A DNA stretch of 64,000 bases from Halobacillus massiliensis (GTDB lineage Bacteria; Bacillota; Bacilli; Bacillales; Halobacillaceae). Each line of letters starts with the position of its first letter. Within the stretch, counting starts at the first letter, position 1. Location of the stretch: the NCBI RefSeq assembly GCF_900166625.1, contig NZ_LT800499.1, positions 339,155 to 403,154 of the forward strand, given 5' to 3'. The position numbers were made by a program, and so were the translations under genes. The notes below the pieces were generated by a model. It did not search any database. It saw only the letters and a program-made list of their open reading frames with translations, and was not told the DNA's origin. Of this stretch, positions 8,832 through 16,951 are shown one piece after another.

Positions 8832-9311
8832 TTAGATAAACAGGTTAACTTGTCCATCTTCCGCTTCGCCAAGGTAGGCAGCGACTCCCGCATACTCAAT
8901 ATGGTCGAGGAGCTCTTCTTTCTGAAGTCCAAGTAAATCCATTGTCATTGTACATGCAACCAGGTTTATATCCTGTTCCTGAGCCATATCAATCAAATCT
9001 GGAAGAGGCATTGCGTTATGCTTTTTCATTACATTTTTGATCATTTTTGGACCAAAACCGGCATAGTTCATCTTAGATAAACCCATTTTGTCTGCGCCTC
9101 TCGGCATCATTTTTCCAAACATTTTTTCAAGGAAGTTTTTCTTCACAGCGACATGACCGTCTTTTCGAAGGGCGTTAAGGCCCCAAAATGTGTGGAAAAT
9201 CGTCACTTCATGGTCATAGGCTGCAGCTCCATTGGCTATGATATAAGCTGCCATCGCTTTATCGTAATCTCCGCTGAATAAAATAATATTAGTTTTCTTT
9301 GTTTCTGACAT
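8832..9311 (-). CDS. DsrE/DsrF-like protein (YrkE type)
   Basis: A 159-residue cytoplasmic protein of the DsrE/DsrF-like superfamily, which binds or transfers sulfane sulfur. The family cysteine is in NLVACTMTMDLLG, near residue 118, and the N-terminus IILFSGDYDKAMAAYIIANG is characteristic. It matches YrkE of B. subtilis in size and place. A CstR-like palindrome lies 29-44 bases upstream of the start, so this may also be an internal point of regulation for the operon. Confidence 0.87.
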   Translation of the reverse strand: MSETKKTNIILFSGDYDKAMAAYIIANGAAAYDHEVTIFHTFWGLNALRKDGHVAVKKNFLEKMFGKMMPRGADKMGLSKMNYAGFGPKMIKNVMKKHNAMPLPDLIDMAQEQDINLVACTMTMDLLGLQKEELLDHIEYAGVAAYLGEAEDGQVNLFI

Positions 9312-9339
9312 TAATATTTCCTCCTTATTAATTATACAT

Positions 9340-9355
9340 ATACATGTATGGGTAT
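9340..9355 (-). promoter_or_regulatory. CstR-like operator upstream of the DsrE-like gene
   Basis: ATACATGTATGGGTAT, with ATAC...GGTAT ends like the copies at 9692 and 10955. A TATAAT-like element overlaps downstream on the minus strand, next to the ribosome binding site. Confidence 0.6.
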
Positions 9356-9373
9356 ATGAAAAGATAAAAAATT

Positions 9374-9631
9374 TTATCTGCTTCTAACTAGCAGGTGAAC
9401 AGCTTCATTAATTGATTCTTCTTTTGTTTCTTCGTCCTCAGCCTCTTGAATGCAAGCGGCAAGGTTTTCACTGACAACAAGACCGATCGTGCGGTCAAGC
9501 CCGCTTCGTGCAGCGGACAGCTGGGCAATGACATCTTTACAGTCTTTGCCTTCTTCCATCATTTTTAGAACTCCGCGCAGTTGACCTTCCATCCGTTTGA
9601 TGCGGTTTTTAACAGCTGTATTGTATTCCAT
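9374..9631 (-). CDS. CsoR/CstR-family repressor, persulfide-sensing type
   Basis: An 85-residue four-helix repressor of the CsoR/RcnR family. Copper sensors of this family need Cys-His-Cys; here Cys31 and Cys60 are present but the histidine position (four before Cys60) is Asn56. The two-cysteine pattern is that of CstR, which forms di- or trisulfide bridges with persulfides. It heads the sulfur cluster, corresponding to YrkD. Its promoter contains a palindrome in the spacer, consistent with autoregulation. The sulfur rather than copper assignment rests on the missing histidine and on the neighbours. Confidence 0.88.
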   Translation of the reverse strand: MEYNTAVKNRIKRMEGQLRGVLKMMEEGKDCKDVIAQLSAARSGLDRTIGLVVSENLAACIQEAEDEETKEESINEAVHLLVRSR

Positions 9632-9687
9632 AATATGAGCCTCCCTTTTTGGAAGTGTTGTTTTTATTTAAAATGATCACATGACAC

Positions 9688-9716
9688 ATAATATACCCCA
9701 TGAGGTATAATGTCAA
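9688..9716 (-). promoter_or_regulatory. Promoter of the sulfur cluster with CstR operator in the spacer
   Basis: On the minus strand TTGACA (9716-9711), a 17-base spacer and TATTAT (9693-9688) form a near-consensus vegetative promoter. The 18-bp palindrome at 9692-9709 (TATACC, 6 bases, GGTATA) fills the spacer and overlaps the -10 box, so a bound repressor would block RNA polymerase. The site also lies about 60 bases upstream of the divergent DUF421 gene. Confidence 0.75.
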
Positions 9717-9767
9717 CAGTTAAAAATAAACTTTTTGGTTACGATAAAAGAGAAGGAGGATTGTACG

Positions 9768-10490
9768 ATGGATATTCTATTAGAAAGTGTGAAGGTATTA
9801 GGAAGAATTGCTACAATACTTCCGCTGCTCCTTGCGATCGGCTTATACATGGGGAAAAGGTCAATGGGTGAACTCCCTGTGTTTGATTTTCTTGTTGTAC
9901 TAGTGCTTGGTTCCGTTGTTGGAGCAGATATAGCTGATCCAAAAATTAATCATATTCATACGGTAATTGCTATGATAGCTATCGCGATTCTCCATCGGTT
10001 GATCACCTATTTGAAATTAAATTCCCCCCGATTTGGAAGAATGATTACTTTTCAGCCGACAGTTGTTATATATAATGGTCGTTTTGTTGATAAAAATATG
10101 AAAAAAGTAAAGTTTTCTATCGATAACATTATTCAATTGCTTCGAGAAAAAAATATTTTCACAGTAAAGGATGTCGAAATAGCGGTTGTAGAAGCGAATG
10201 GACGTATATCGGCTAAATTGAAAACAGGGAAAGAGTGGGTGACTAAAGAAGAATTTGGTCTCCGGCCAGTGCAAGGAGAATATGATATTCCTGTCATATT
10301 GGATGGTTATGTACAGGTAGATTTACTGAACCGAATGGGCAGAGATGAAAACTGGCTGCGTCAGCAATTAGCAAAAGATAATATTACAAATTTTCAGGAT
10401 ATCTTTTACGCCGCACTTACCCCTGGAGGTACATTTTTATATTCACAAAGAGATGGAAAATCGTCGCAAATTCCTCCTATAGACCATTAA
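9768..10490 (+). CDS. DUF421-domain membrane protein (YetF type)
   Basis: A 240-residue protein with three N-terminal hydrophobic helices (about 12-30, 38-54 and 58-76) and a soluble C-terminal DUF421 domain containing GRFVDKNMKK and FTVKDVEIAVVEANG. Relatives in Bacillus include YetF and YrbG; the function is not established. I choose ATG 9768 because AAGGAGG lies 8 bases upstream; the frame extends 11 codons further without a ribosome site. It is divergent from the sulfur repressor gene and shares its control region, so co-regulation is possible but not shown. Confidence 0.85.
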   Translation: MDILLESVKVLGRIATILPLLLAIGLYMGKRSMGELPVFDFLVVLVLGSVVGADIADPKINHIHTVIAMIAIAILHRLITYLKLNSPRFGRMITFQPTVVIYNGRFVDKNMKKVKFSIDNIIQLLREKNIFTVKDVEIAVVEANGRISAKLKTGKEWVTKEEFGLRPVQGEYDIPVILDGYVQVDLLNRMGRDENWLRQQLAKDNITNFQDIFYAALTPGGTFLYSQRDGKSSQIPPIDH

Positions 10491-10491
10491 A

Positions 10492-10530
10492 GCCAAGAAG
10501 TAATCGAATATTACTCCTTGGCCCTTTATT
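10492..10530 (+). terminator. Terminator between DUF421 and DUF302 genes
   Basis: GCCAAG-AAGTAAT paired with ATTACT-CCTTGGC around CGAAT, then CCTTTATT. It lies between two convergent genes. Confidence 0.7.
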
Positions 10531-10534
10531 ATTA

Positions 10535-10918
10535 TTAAACAGCTTTATCCATACAATCTATTAGCCGCTCTTCAATATCCTGTGCAATGGTTTCAAGCTT
10601 TTCGTCATTTACCATGCTGATTAAAGAGGTAGGTCTTGGCATGCCGATTTTCGTCTTCCCGCCGTCTTCATATACTACCATTTTACATGGGAGGAAGTAG
10701 CCCGCCATTTGATTCTCGGTTAATACTTTCTGGGCTTCCTTCGGGTTACACACTTCAAGCACTTTGTATTCCTTATTGAAATCCAGTCCTTTTTCCTGAA
10801 GTTTATCTTTAATATCAAATGTCCATAATACCCCGAATTGTTTATCCTTTAATTCTTGTGTCAGACTGTCTACGGCATCATTCATATTTTTTGAAGTCTC
10901 TACAGTATAATCAAACAT
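10535..10918 (-). CDS. DUF302-domain protein
   Basis: A 127-residue soluble protein matching the DUF302 family: FDYTVETSKNMNDAVDSL at the N-terminus and KDKLQEKGLDFNKEYKVLEVCNP in the middle, with a conserved cysteine at VCNP and a second in LPCKMVVY. The biochemical function is not known. A CstR-like palindrome lies about 37 bases upstream of the start, which places it in the predicted persulfide regulon with the cluster at 5.7-9.6 kb. Confidence 0.85.
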   Translation of the reverse strand: MFDYTVETSKNMNDAVDSLTQELKDKQFGVLWTFDIKDKLQEKGLDFNKEYKVLEVCNPKEAQKVLTENQMAGYFLPCKMVVYEDGGKTKIGMPRPTSLISMVNDEKLETIAQDIEERLIDCMDKAV

Positions 10919-10954
10919 TTAATCGCCTCCTAAAGTTATTACTTCTATAAAAAT

Positions 10955-10970
10955 ATACCCGTATATGTAT
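10955..10970 (-). promoter_or_regulatory. CstR-like operator upstream of the DUF302 gene
   Basis: ATACCCGTATATGTAT. Its reverse complement matches the site at 9340-9355 at 14 of 16 positions. It lies in an AT-rich stretch that could form the -10 region of the DUF302 promoter. Confidence 0.6.
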
Positions 10971-11074
10971 ATAATTAATCGTAAATAACCTGAAAAACTT
11001 AGTCTGTATAACTGTATCATTTAGCTTATTTGTATTAGAATAAGGGGAGCATTAAAGAAGGACGTGACACGAAG

Positions 11075-11824
11075 ATGGAATCAGAGATTAAATTAATCGC
11101 ATTAGATATGGATGGAACACTTCTTAATTCAGACGACATTGTCAGTGAAGCAACAAAAGAAGCTATTCAAAAAGCAAAAGACCGGGGAATTCATGTAGTG
11201 ATCAGTACGGGCCGTTCCTTAGACAGATGCCGGGAGATTGCTGAGTCGCTGGGACGCTCATCTTATATAGTAACAATCAATGGCGGTGAAATTTACAATG
11301 AGAAGTTCGAGCTTGTGGATCAGACACTTCTGGAGCCTAAGCTTGTTGACCGCCTTTGGGAACTCAGAGAACAGCACAATGTACACTTCTGGTCTTCTAC
11401 AGTAGAAGGGCAGTTTAACTCGGACAGCCCTTTTGAAAAAGAAGTTAATGAATATCAGTGGCTTAAATTTGGTTTTGATATTGAAGATGATGAAGTACGG
11501 CAGGTTATTCTTGATGAGTTAAATGCCAATGATCAATTAGAGGTTACAAACTCAAGCCCTACAAATATCGAAGTTAACCCAGCGGGAGTTAATAAAGCGG
11601 CCGCCTTATTGAAGGTATGCGAACGTCTTAATATTAAGATGGAAAACGTAATGGCCGTCGGAGACAGCTTAAATGACTTGGCGATGATTCGCGAAGCAGG
11701 CTTAGGAGTCGCTATGGGCAATGCTCAGGAAGATGTAAAAAAAGAAGCAGCCTGGGTTACTTCGGCTAACGATGAAGATGGTGTAGCCGAAGCGATTGAA
11801 CGATTATTAACTGCTCAGCAATAA
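11075..11824 (+). CDS. Cof-type HAD-IIB phosphatase
   Basis: 249 residues with the HAD motifs in order: ALDMDGTLL at the N-terminus (Asp nucleophile), STGR in motif II, a conserved lysine in NKAAALLK, and GDSLNDLAMI in motif IV. A class IIB cap lies between. These enzymes hydrolyse sugar phosphates, FMN or other small phosphates, and the substrate cannot be read from sequence. Slightly shorter than the usual 260-290 residues, with the cap reduced. It is a single gene with its own terminator downstream. Confidence 0.88.
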   Translation: MESEIKLIALDMDGTLLNSDDIVSEATKEAIQKAKDRGIHVVISTGRSLDRCREIAESLGRSSYIVTINGGEIYNEKFELVDQTLLEPKLVDRLWELREQHNVHFWSSTVEGQFNSDSPFEKEVNEYQWLKFGFDIEDDEVRQVILDELNANDQLEVTNSSPTNIEVNPAGVNKAAALLKVCERLNIKMENVMAVGDSLNDLAMIREAGLGVAMGNAQEDVKKEAAWVTSANDEDGVAEAIERLLTAQQ

Positions 11825-11885
11825 GTTATAAATAAGCGGGGATACTCATAAAATAATAACACCCTACCTAAAGTCTCCTCCTATT

Positions 11886-11916
11886 TAAAAAGCACAGGCC
11901 GATCCTGTGCTTTTTT
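11886..11916 (+). terminator. Terminator after the HAD gene
   Basis: AAAAAGCACAGG paired with CCTGTGCTTTTTT around CCGAT. The rest of the gap 11825-12291 holds only a cre-like site and a hairpin (12149-12173); no gene is supported. Confidence 0.88.
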
Positions 11917-12173
11917 ATTTTTCCCTTGTGCGTGTAAAAAGCTGCTTTGTAATTACTTGCTTTTAAGCAGGGAGCCATGATGCCAGCTCGAACTAAACAA
12001 GTCTTTCCCTCCGGCCCGTCTATCTGTAAATCAGAAAACGGCACCTGCTCTTTTTCTTCAATACCTATCGGTAATTCTTAAATATCATCGATTGATTCTT
12101 AAATAACGGGGACCGTTTCGCTACTATCTCCTCACTACCTGTACCAAATTGCAGATTCATTCTAAATCTGCAA

Positions 12174-12187
12174 AGAAAACGCTTTCT
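12174..12187 (+). promoter_or_regulatory. Candidate cre site (CcpA) upstream of the thiolase operon
   Basis: AGAAAACGCTTTCT is a nearly perfect palindrome matching the catabolite-response consensus TGWAANCGNTNWCA except at the outermost bases. A perfect 9-bp hairpin, TTGCAGATT/AATCTGCAA (12149-12173), lies directly before it. Catabolite repression of the fatty-acid genes downstream is an inference. Confidence 0.5.
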
Positions 12188-12291
12188 TTATTGGCAGGAA
12201 AAAGGGATTATAGCAAGAACTATATAGAGAGAGGTTTTTTAATTTATAAAAGTAAGATAAAACGAATAAACAGAGGGAGTGTGAGTATCTG

Positions 12292-13446
12292 GTGAATGAA
12301 GTTGTCATCGTAGAAGCAGTCCGTACACCAGTGGGAAAAAGAAAAGGTCTTCTTAGTGAGATAAGGCCGGACGAGCTGCTGGGCAGAGTTTTTCGAGAAG
12401 TTGTTGACCGTGTGAACTTAGATGCAAAGGAAATAGATGATGTTATTGCAGGATGTGTATCCCAGGTTGGGGAACAGGGAGGAGATGTAGCACGAATTTC
12501 TGCGTTAATCGCAGGTTTTCCTATAGAAGTGCCGGGAGTAACCATTGACCGTCAGTGCGGCTCCAGTCTTCAGGCCGTCCAATTTGCTTCTCAGGCTATT
12601 GCCTGTGGGGATATGGATATAGTTGTAGCTGGCGGGGTGGAAAGCATGTCCCGGGTGCCTATGTTTTCTAATATGAAAGGTGTGAACTACAGCGCAAAGC
12701 TTACAGATCAATTCGAAATGATTAATCAGGGATTATCAGCAGAAAGAATTGCCGATCAGGCAGGCTTTCCCCGAGAAGAGCTTGACGCGTTTGCAGTAAG
12801 AAGTCATGAAAAAGCGTTTAGCGCGATGAAAGAAGAGCGATTCGAACGGGAGATTCTCCCGATTGAAACACAGGACAGACAGGGATTGCCTCTCATGATG
12901 AAGGAAGATGAAGGACCGAGAAGGGGGACGTCTGTGGAGACGCTGGCTGACTTAGCACCAGCCTTTGAGGAGCATGGAAAAATTACTGCAGGAAATGCAA
13001 GTCAGATCAGTGACGGGGCTTCTGCTGTGCTGTTAATGTCGCGAACAAAAGCGGAAGAGCTTGGCTTTAAGGCGCGCTGCAGGATTATCGCGCGTTCTGT
13101 TGTCGGTTCAGATCCGACACTTATGCTGACAGGACCTGTGCCTGCTACTCAGAAAGTTTTAAAGAAAGCTGGACTGCAGCTGAGTGATATTGATTTATTT
13201 GAAGTGAATGAAGCGTTTGCTTCTGTGCCGCTGTATTGGTTGAAAGAAACAGGGGCCGATGCAGGCAGATTAAATGTGAATGGCGGAGCAATTGCCCTTG
13301 GACATCCTCTAGGTGCCACAGGTACGAAGCTTCTGACCACATTAGTTCATGAGCTTGAACGATCACAAAGCCGGTATGGGCTTTTAGCCATTTGTGAAGG
13401 ATTAGGTATGGCGAATGCCATGGTTATTGAACGGATAAGCGGCTAG
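12292..13446 (+). CDS. Thiolase family acetyl-CoA acyltransferase
   Basis: A 384-residue thiolase that cleaves or condenses 3-ketoacyl-CoA. Nucleophile Cys89 lies in DRQCGSSLQA, the catalytic His in NVNGGAIALGHPLGATG, and the second cysteine region in CEGLGMANAM. The last motif usually reads CxGGG; here it is CEGLG, a common variant. It starts with GTG at 12292, with a somewhat distant GGGAG. It precedes the acyl-CoA ligase by 35 bases, so the pair probably forms a short fatty-acid or branched-acid degradation operon. A biosynthetic acetoacetyl-CoA role is the alternative. Confidence 0.88.
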   Translation: MNEVVIVEAVRTPVGKRKGLLSEIRPDELLGRVFREVVDRVNLDAKEIDDVIAGCVSQVGEQGGDVARISALIAGFPIEVPGVTIDRQCGSSLQAVQFASQAIACGDMDIVVAGGVESMSRVPMFSNMKGVNYSAKLTDQFEMINQGLSAERIADQAGFPREELDAFAVRSHEKAFSAMKEERFEREILPIETQDRQGLPLMMKEDEGPRRGTSVETLADLAPAFEEHGKITAGNASQISDGASAVLLMSRTKAEELGFKARCRIIARSVVGSDPTLMLTGPVPATQKVLKKAGLQLSDIDLFEVNEAFASVPLYWLKETGADAGRLNVNGGAIALGHPLGATGTKLLTTLVHELERSQSRYGLLAICEGLGMANAMVIERISG

Positions 13447-13481
13447 TTAAAAGACGACTAAATGAAATCGGAGGGGAAACA

Positions 13482-15035
13482 ATGGGGCCAACTTTAAAAA
13501 GTATGTTTGAACAAACGGTATCCAAGTATCCAGAAAAGGAAGCTCTCGTAGATTTACGTTTAGGAACAAGGTGGACTTATAAGCAGTGGGATGAAGAAGT
13601 GAATAAACTCGCTAACGCTCTCCTTAGCGATGGAGTTGATAAAGGTGATCGTGTATCCACCGTTTTATTTAACACGGCAGAATTTGTTACAGTTTTGTTT
13701 GCTTGTATGAAAATAGGAGCTGTCTTTAATCCGATTAATTTCAGGCTCACTTCTCAGGAAATTGATTATATATTAAGAGATGCTGAACCGAAAGTCGTCT
13801 TTTTTGAAAAAGCTACATCAGCCTCTGTAAAAGAAACCGCCGAAGCCATGCCGGACACAAGTTTCTGGTGTATTGATGAAAATGATCTTTCTTACGCAGA
13901 AAATTACTATGACAGGACGAGAGACAAGCTGGTGAGACGCCCGGACTGTTTAGTAGAAGAGGATGACCTTTATGCTATTATGTATACTTCAGGTACGACA
14001 GGGGCTCCTAAAGGGGTTCTCCATACCCACAGAGACATGATAGACCAAGCCTTAATACTTACGGCTACCCTCAGGCTTACTCCTCATGACAGAGGATTAT
14101 CCGTCGCCCCAATGTTTCATTGTGCTGAGCTTCACTGTGCGTTCTTCCCGAGGGTGCTGATAGGAGCCACAAGTGTTATTCTCCATCACTTTGATGCCGC
14201 ACAAATGATCGAGACGGTAAAAGAGGAACAAATCACCACATTATTTGCAGCGCCTACCATGTGGAATATGGTGCTGCAGGAAGAGTTCGATCCGGCTGAC
14301 TTTCAAACATTGAGGCAGGGATTATACGGAGGTGCCCCAATGGCTCCTGCCTTAACGACAAGGCTGCATGATGCTTTAGGGGTTCAGCTTCTACAGGCTT
14401 ATGGGATGACAGAAATGGGGCCTGCGATTACCGCTCTTATGGAAGATGAACAAATAACAAAAGCAGGGTCTGCGGGCCGCCCGATATTAAATCATGAAGT
14501 TCGTGTAGTTCGAACGAGAGAAGGGGGGCCGGCTGATCCTGACGATATCTGCCTGCCGGGAGAGCTTGGGGAAATTGTCGTTCGCGGCCCGAGTACGATG
14601 AACGGCTACTACAAACGGCCTGAGGCTACAGAAGAAGCAATGTATAAGGGTTGGTACCACTCCGGTGATATAGGCTCTTACGATAAGGAAGGTTATCTAT
14701 GGGTCAGTGACCGCGTGAAGGATATGATCATATCGGGCGGTGAAAACATCTATTCTCGTGAAGTGGAGGATGTTTTGTTTGATCATCCTGATGTCGTCGA
14801 TGCTGCCGTTATCGGAGAACCTGATGAAATGTGGGGAGAGCGGGTCGTCGCTTATATTGTGAAAAAAGGGGAGCTGTCGATGGAGGAGTTAGAAAGATTC
14901 TGTACGTCGAGCAGCCGTCTTGCCCGTTATAAACGACCGAGACGTTATGAGTTCGTCGATGAACTGCCGCGAAACGCCAGCGGAAAGCTTCAGAAGTTTA
15001 AGCTGAGAGAAAAATTAAAGAGCCGAACTCCATAA
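13482..15035 (+). CDS. Acyl-CoA ligase (AMP-forming), fatty-acid type
   Basis: 517 residues of the adenylate-forming superfamily. Motifs in order: the P-loop YTSGTTGAPKGV (about 168-179), YGMTEMGPA, YHSGDIGSYDKEGYL, SGGENIYSREVED (the hinge) and a C-terminal PRNASGKLQK with the catalytic lysine. It activates a carboxylic acid to its CoA thioester; medium- or long-chain fatty acids are likely from overall similarity and from the adjacent thiolase. It has AGGGGAAACA before ATG and a terminator directly after. Confidence 0.88.
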   Translation: MGPTLKSMFEQTVSKYPEKEALVDLRLGTRWTYKQWDEEVNKLANALLSDGVDKGDRVSTVLFNTAEFVTVLFACMKIGAVFNPINFRLTSQEIDYILRDAEPKVVFFEKATSASVKETAEAMPDTSFWCIDENDLSYAENYYDRTRDKLVRRPDCLVEEDDLYAIMYTSGTTGAPKGVLHTHRDMIDQALILTATLRLTPHDRGLSVAPMFHCAELHCAFFPRVLIGATSVILHHFDAAQMIETVKEEQITTLFAAPTMWNMVLQEEFDPADFQTLRQGLYGGAPMAPALTTRLHDALGVQLLQAYGMTEMGPAITALMEDEQITKAGSAGRPILNHEVRVVRTREGGPADPDDICLPGELGEIVVRGPSTMNGYYKRPEATEEAMYKGWYHSGDIGSYDKEGYLWVSDRVKDMIISGGENIYSREVEDVLFDHPDVVDAAVIGEPDEMWGERVVAYIVKKGELSMEELERFCTSSSRLARYKRPRRYEFVDELPRNASGKLQKFKLREKLKSRTP

Positions 15036-15037
15036 GT

Positions 15038-15067
15038 GAAAAAGGACGCCCCGGCGTCCTTTTTTAT
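15038..15067 (+). terminator. Terminator after the acyl-CoA ligase
   Basis: AAAAAGGACGCC/GGCGTCCTTTTTT hairpin between the convergent ligase and ligD genes. Confidence 0.85.
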
Positions 15068-15078
15068 TTTTTAAAAGA

Positions 15079-16848
15079 CTAAAGTTCTTTCATCGTTTCA
15101 TACGGCTGCAGCTCCCGGCATAGGTCATAACTTTCAAAAGGACAGCCTCTGTCCCAAATCCTTTCGATCACATTTTGAATCGTAAAATCAGAGGGTGAGA
15201 GGTGGTCAGTTAATTCACTCCAGAAAAGCGGTGTGGCTACACTAGCTTCATTTGTTGCTCTGGCTGAATAGGGAGCGATGATCGTCTTGCCTTCTGCGTG
15301 TTGAATATAATCGATATATAAACGATTCCCACGGTTCTTTTTTAATCGTTCAGTCGTAAAGAAATCTGGTTTTTCTTTAACTAAAAGAGAGGTAAGCTTC
15401 TCGGTAAACTGTCTTGTTTCTTGATAAGTCAAACTGCCTTCCGTAATAGGGATATGAATCTGCAGTCCCTTTCCTCCTGATGTTTTAACAAAGCTGTGGA
15501 CCTCTAGTTTATCGAGGAGGTATTTGAGCAGCTGAGCGGCCAGGACAGCAAGGGGAAAAGCTGAGCGGTCAGGCGGATCCAAATCGAAGACAATTTCATC
15601 CGGGTGCTCGGCTTCCGCCCGCTGAAAAGGCAGGTGAAGCTCTAACGCCCCCTGATTTCCAAGCCATAGAAGCGGGGAGAGCTCATCTGCTCTCAGGGCT
15701 GTTTCTCCATCGCTCTGCTTCCATCCTTTCACATAATCAGGAGCATATTCAGGCAAATGCTTTTGGAAAAAAGACTCATCCCCTATACCGTGAGGATAGC
15801 GGATCACGGTCAGCTTTTTCTCTTTAAGAAAAGGCTTCATGTAAGGGAACACGTGCCTCAAATAAACTAAGTAATCTCTTTTCCGGATACCACCAGGCCA
15901 TAACGGTTTATCTTCGTTCGTAAACTCAACATTTTCAGGAAGGAGAGCAAGATCCCACTTTAGTTTATCTACTGTACATTCACCAGGCTTTAAATCGAAC
16001 CGAAAATTACTGAACAGCGGCTCCCTGAATTCGCTGTCTTCAACACCAAGACAGTGAATATCCACTACTATACTGGGGGATAAGCGCCAGTTTTCCCCTT
16101 TCTCTTTAAAAAATGTCCTTAGCGTTTCTCCCTGTTCATTAGAAAGACCATTTTTAAATCTCCCTAAAGGAACTTGTTTATCCTCAGCAAATATTTCGAC
16201 AGTAAAATAATTATTTCCCGGGTAATATTCTGACAAAAACCCTGAAACTGTTCGCCACAGTTTAATTTTCAACCAATGTTTCGACCTTTTGTTGTAAGTG
16301 TAGCTGCTATTATTTTTTTTAACGACAATGCCTTCACTTAAGTGCTCAAAAGCTGTTTCATATATTTCTGTCCAATTCTTAAAAGCTTGTACTTCTTGGA
16401 TATGAGAATGGTTTACTGAGTTGATCACTTTTTTTAATAGTTTTTTTCTGTCGATGTAAGGTGTGCCAGTGCGATCATCCTGATAATAAAGAACATCAAA
16501 CGCCATAAATGTTGCCGGACGTTTCAATGCAAGTCTATCTACTTTATCCTTTCTTTTCGTACGTCCACGGATTTGGAGGTGTTCGAAATTGGCTTGAAAT
16601 GGATTGTTTAAGATGACGAGCTCTCCATCAAGAATGAGCGGGAGATCTGCAGGAGGTTCCATGTAATCAGGATTGGTGATCTCAGGGAACTGAGCCGTCA
16701 AATCCTTCCCGTTTCGACTCGTCAGCGTAATGCCTTTCTTTGTCCACTCCAGAAGGACGCGAAAGCCATCGTATTTAATTTCATAACTCCATTCCTTAGA
16801 TTTCGGAGCATTATCTGACAGGGTAGGCAGCATGGGGCGGTTAAACAT
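15079..16848 (-). CDS. ligD: DNA ligase D (ligase-polymerase), end-joining
   Basis: 589 residues in the Bacillus order: ATP-dependent ligase first (adenylated Lys25 in EIKYDGFRV, motif DGELVIL, EGIVVKK, WLKIKLW), then an archaeo-eukaryotic primase-like polymerase (about 315-589) with DLDPPD at 422-427 and TSGGKGLQIHIPI. The phosphoesterase domain of mycobacterial LigD is absent, as in B. subtilis LigD (YkoU). With Ku it performs non-homologous end joining, important for spores after desiccation or radiation. It is divergent from ku. Confidence 0.95.
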   Translation of the reverse strand: MFNRPMLPTLSDNAPKSKEWSYEIKYDGFRVLLEWTKKGITLTSRNGKDLTAQFPEITNPDYMEPPADLPLILDGELVILNNPFQANFEHLQIRGRTKRKDKVDRLALKRPATFMAFDVLYYQDDRTGTPYIDRKKLLKKVINSVNHSHIQEVQAFKNWTEIYETAFEHLSEGIVVKKNNSSYTYNKRSKHWLKIKLWRTVSGFLSEYYPGNNYFTVEIFAEDKQVPLGRFKNGLSNEQGETLRTFFKEKGENWRLSPSIVVDIHCLGVEDSEFREPLFSNFRFDLKPGECTVDKLKWDLALLPENVEFTNEDKPLWPGGIRKRDYLVYLRHVFPYMKPFLKEKKLTVIRYPHGIGDESFFQKHLPEYAPDYVKGWKQSDGETALRADELSPLLWLGNQGALELHLPFQRAEAEHPDEIVFDLDPPDRSAFPLAVLAAQLLKYLLDKLEVHSFVKTSGGKGLQIHIPITEGSLTYQETRQFTEKLTSLLVKEKPDFFTTERLKKNRGNRLYIDYIQHAEGKTIIAPYSARATNEASVATPLFWSELTDHLSPSDFTIQNVIERIWDRGCPFESYDLCRELQPYETMKEL

Positions 16849-16951
16849 TTCTACTCACCTTCTTTTTGTACGGTTAGTTTGACGCATACATGCCTGAATT
16901 AGTCATAAAAAATAGAAGAAGGCACATCCTAACCAAAAAGGAGTGTCGAAT

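Noticed and set aside
11885..12077. A 64-codon open minus-strand stretch in the gap before the thiolase gene that reads somewhat like protein
   Set aside because: It has no start codon, no ribosome site and no family resemblance; a stretch of this length between stops is expected by chance. It could be a gene remnant but is not supported.
16875..16920. Possible sigma-G promoter for ku (GCATA ... CATAAAA)
   Set aside because: The spacing of 15 bases is too short and the -10 box is imperfect; expected in principle because Bacillus ku/ligD are forespore genes, but not shown here.
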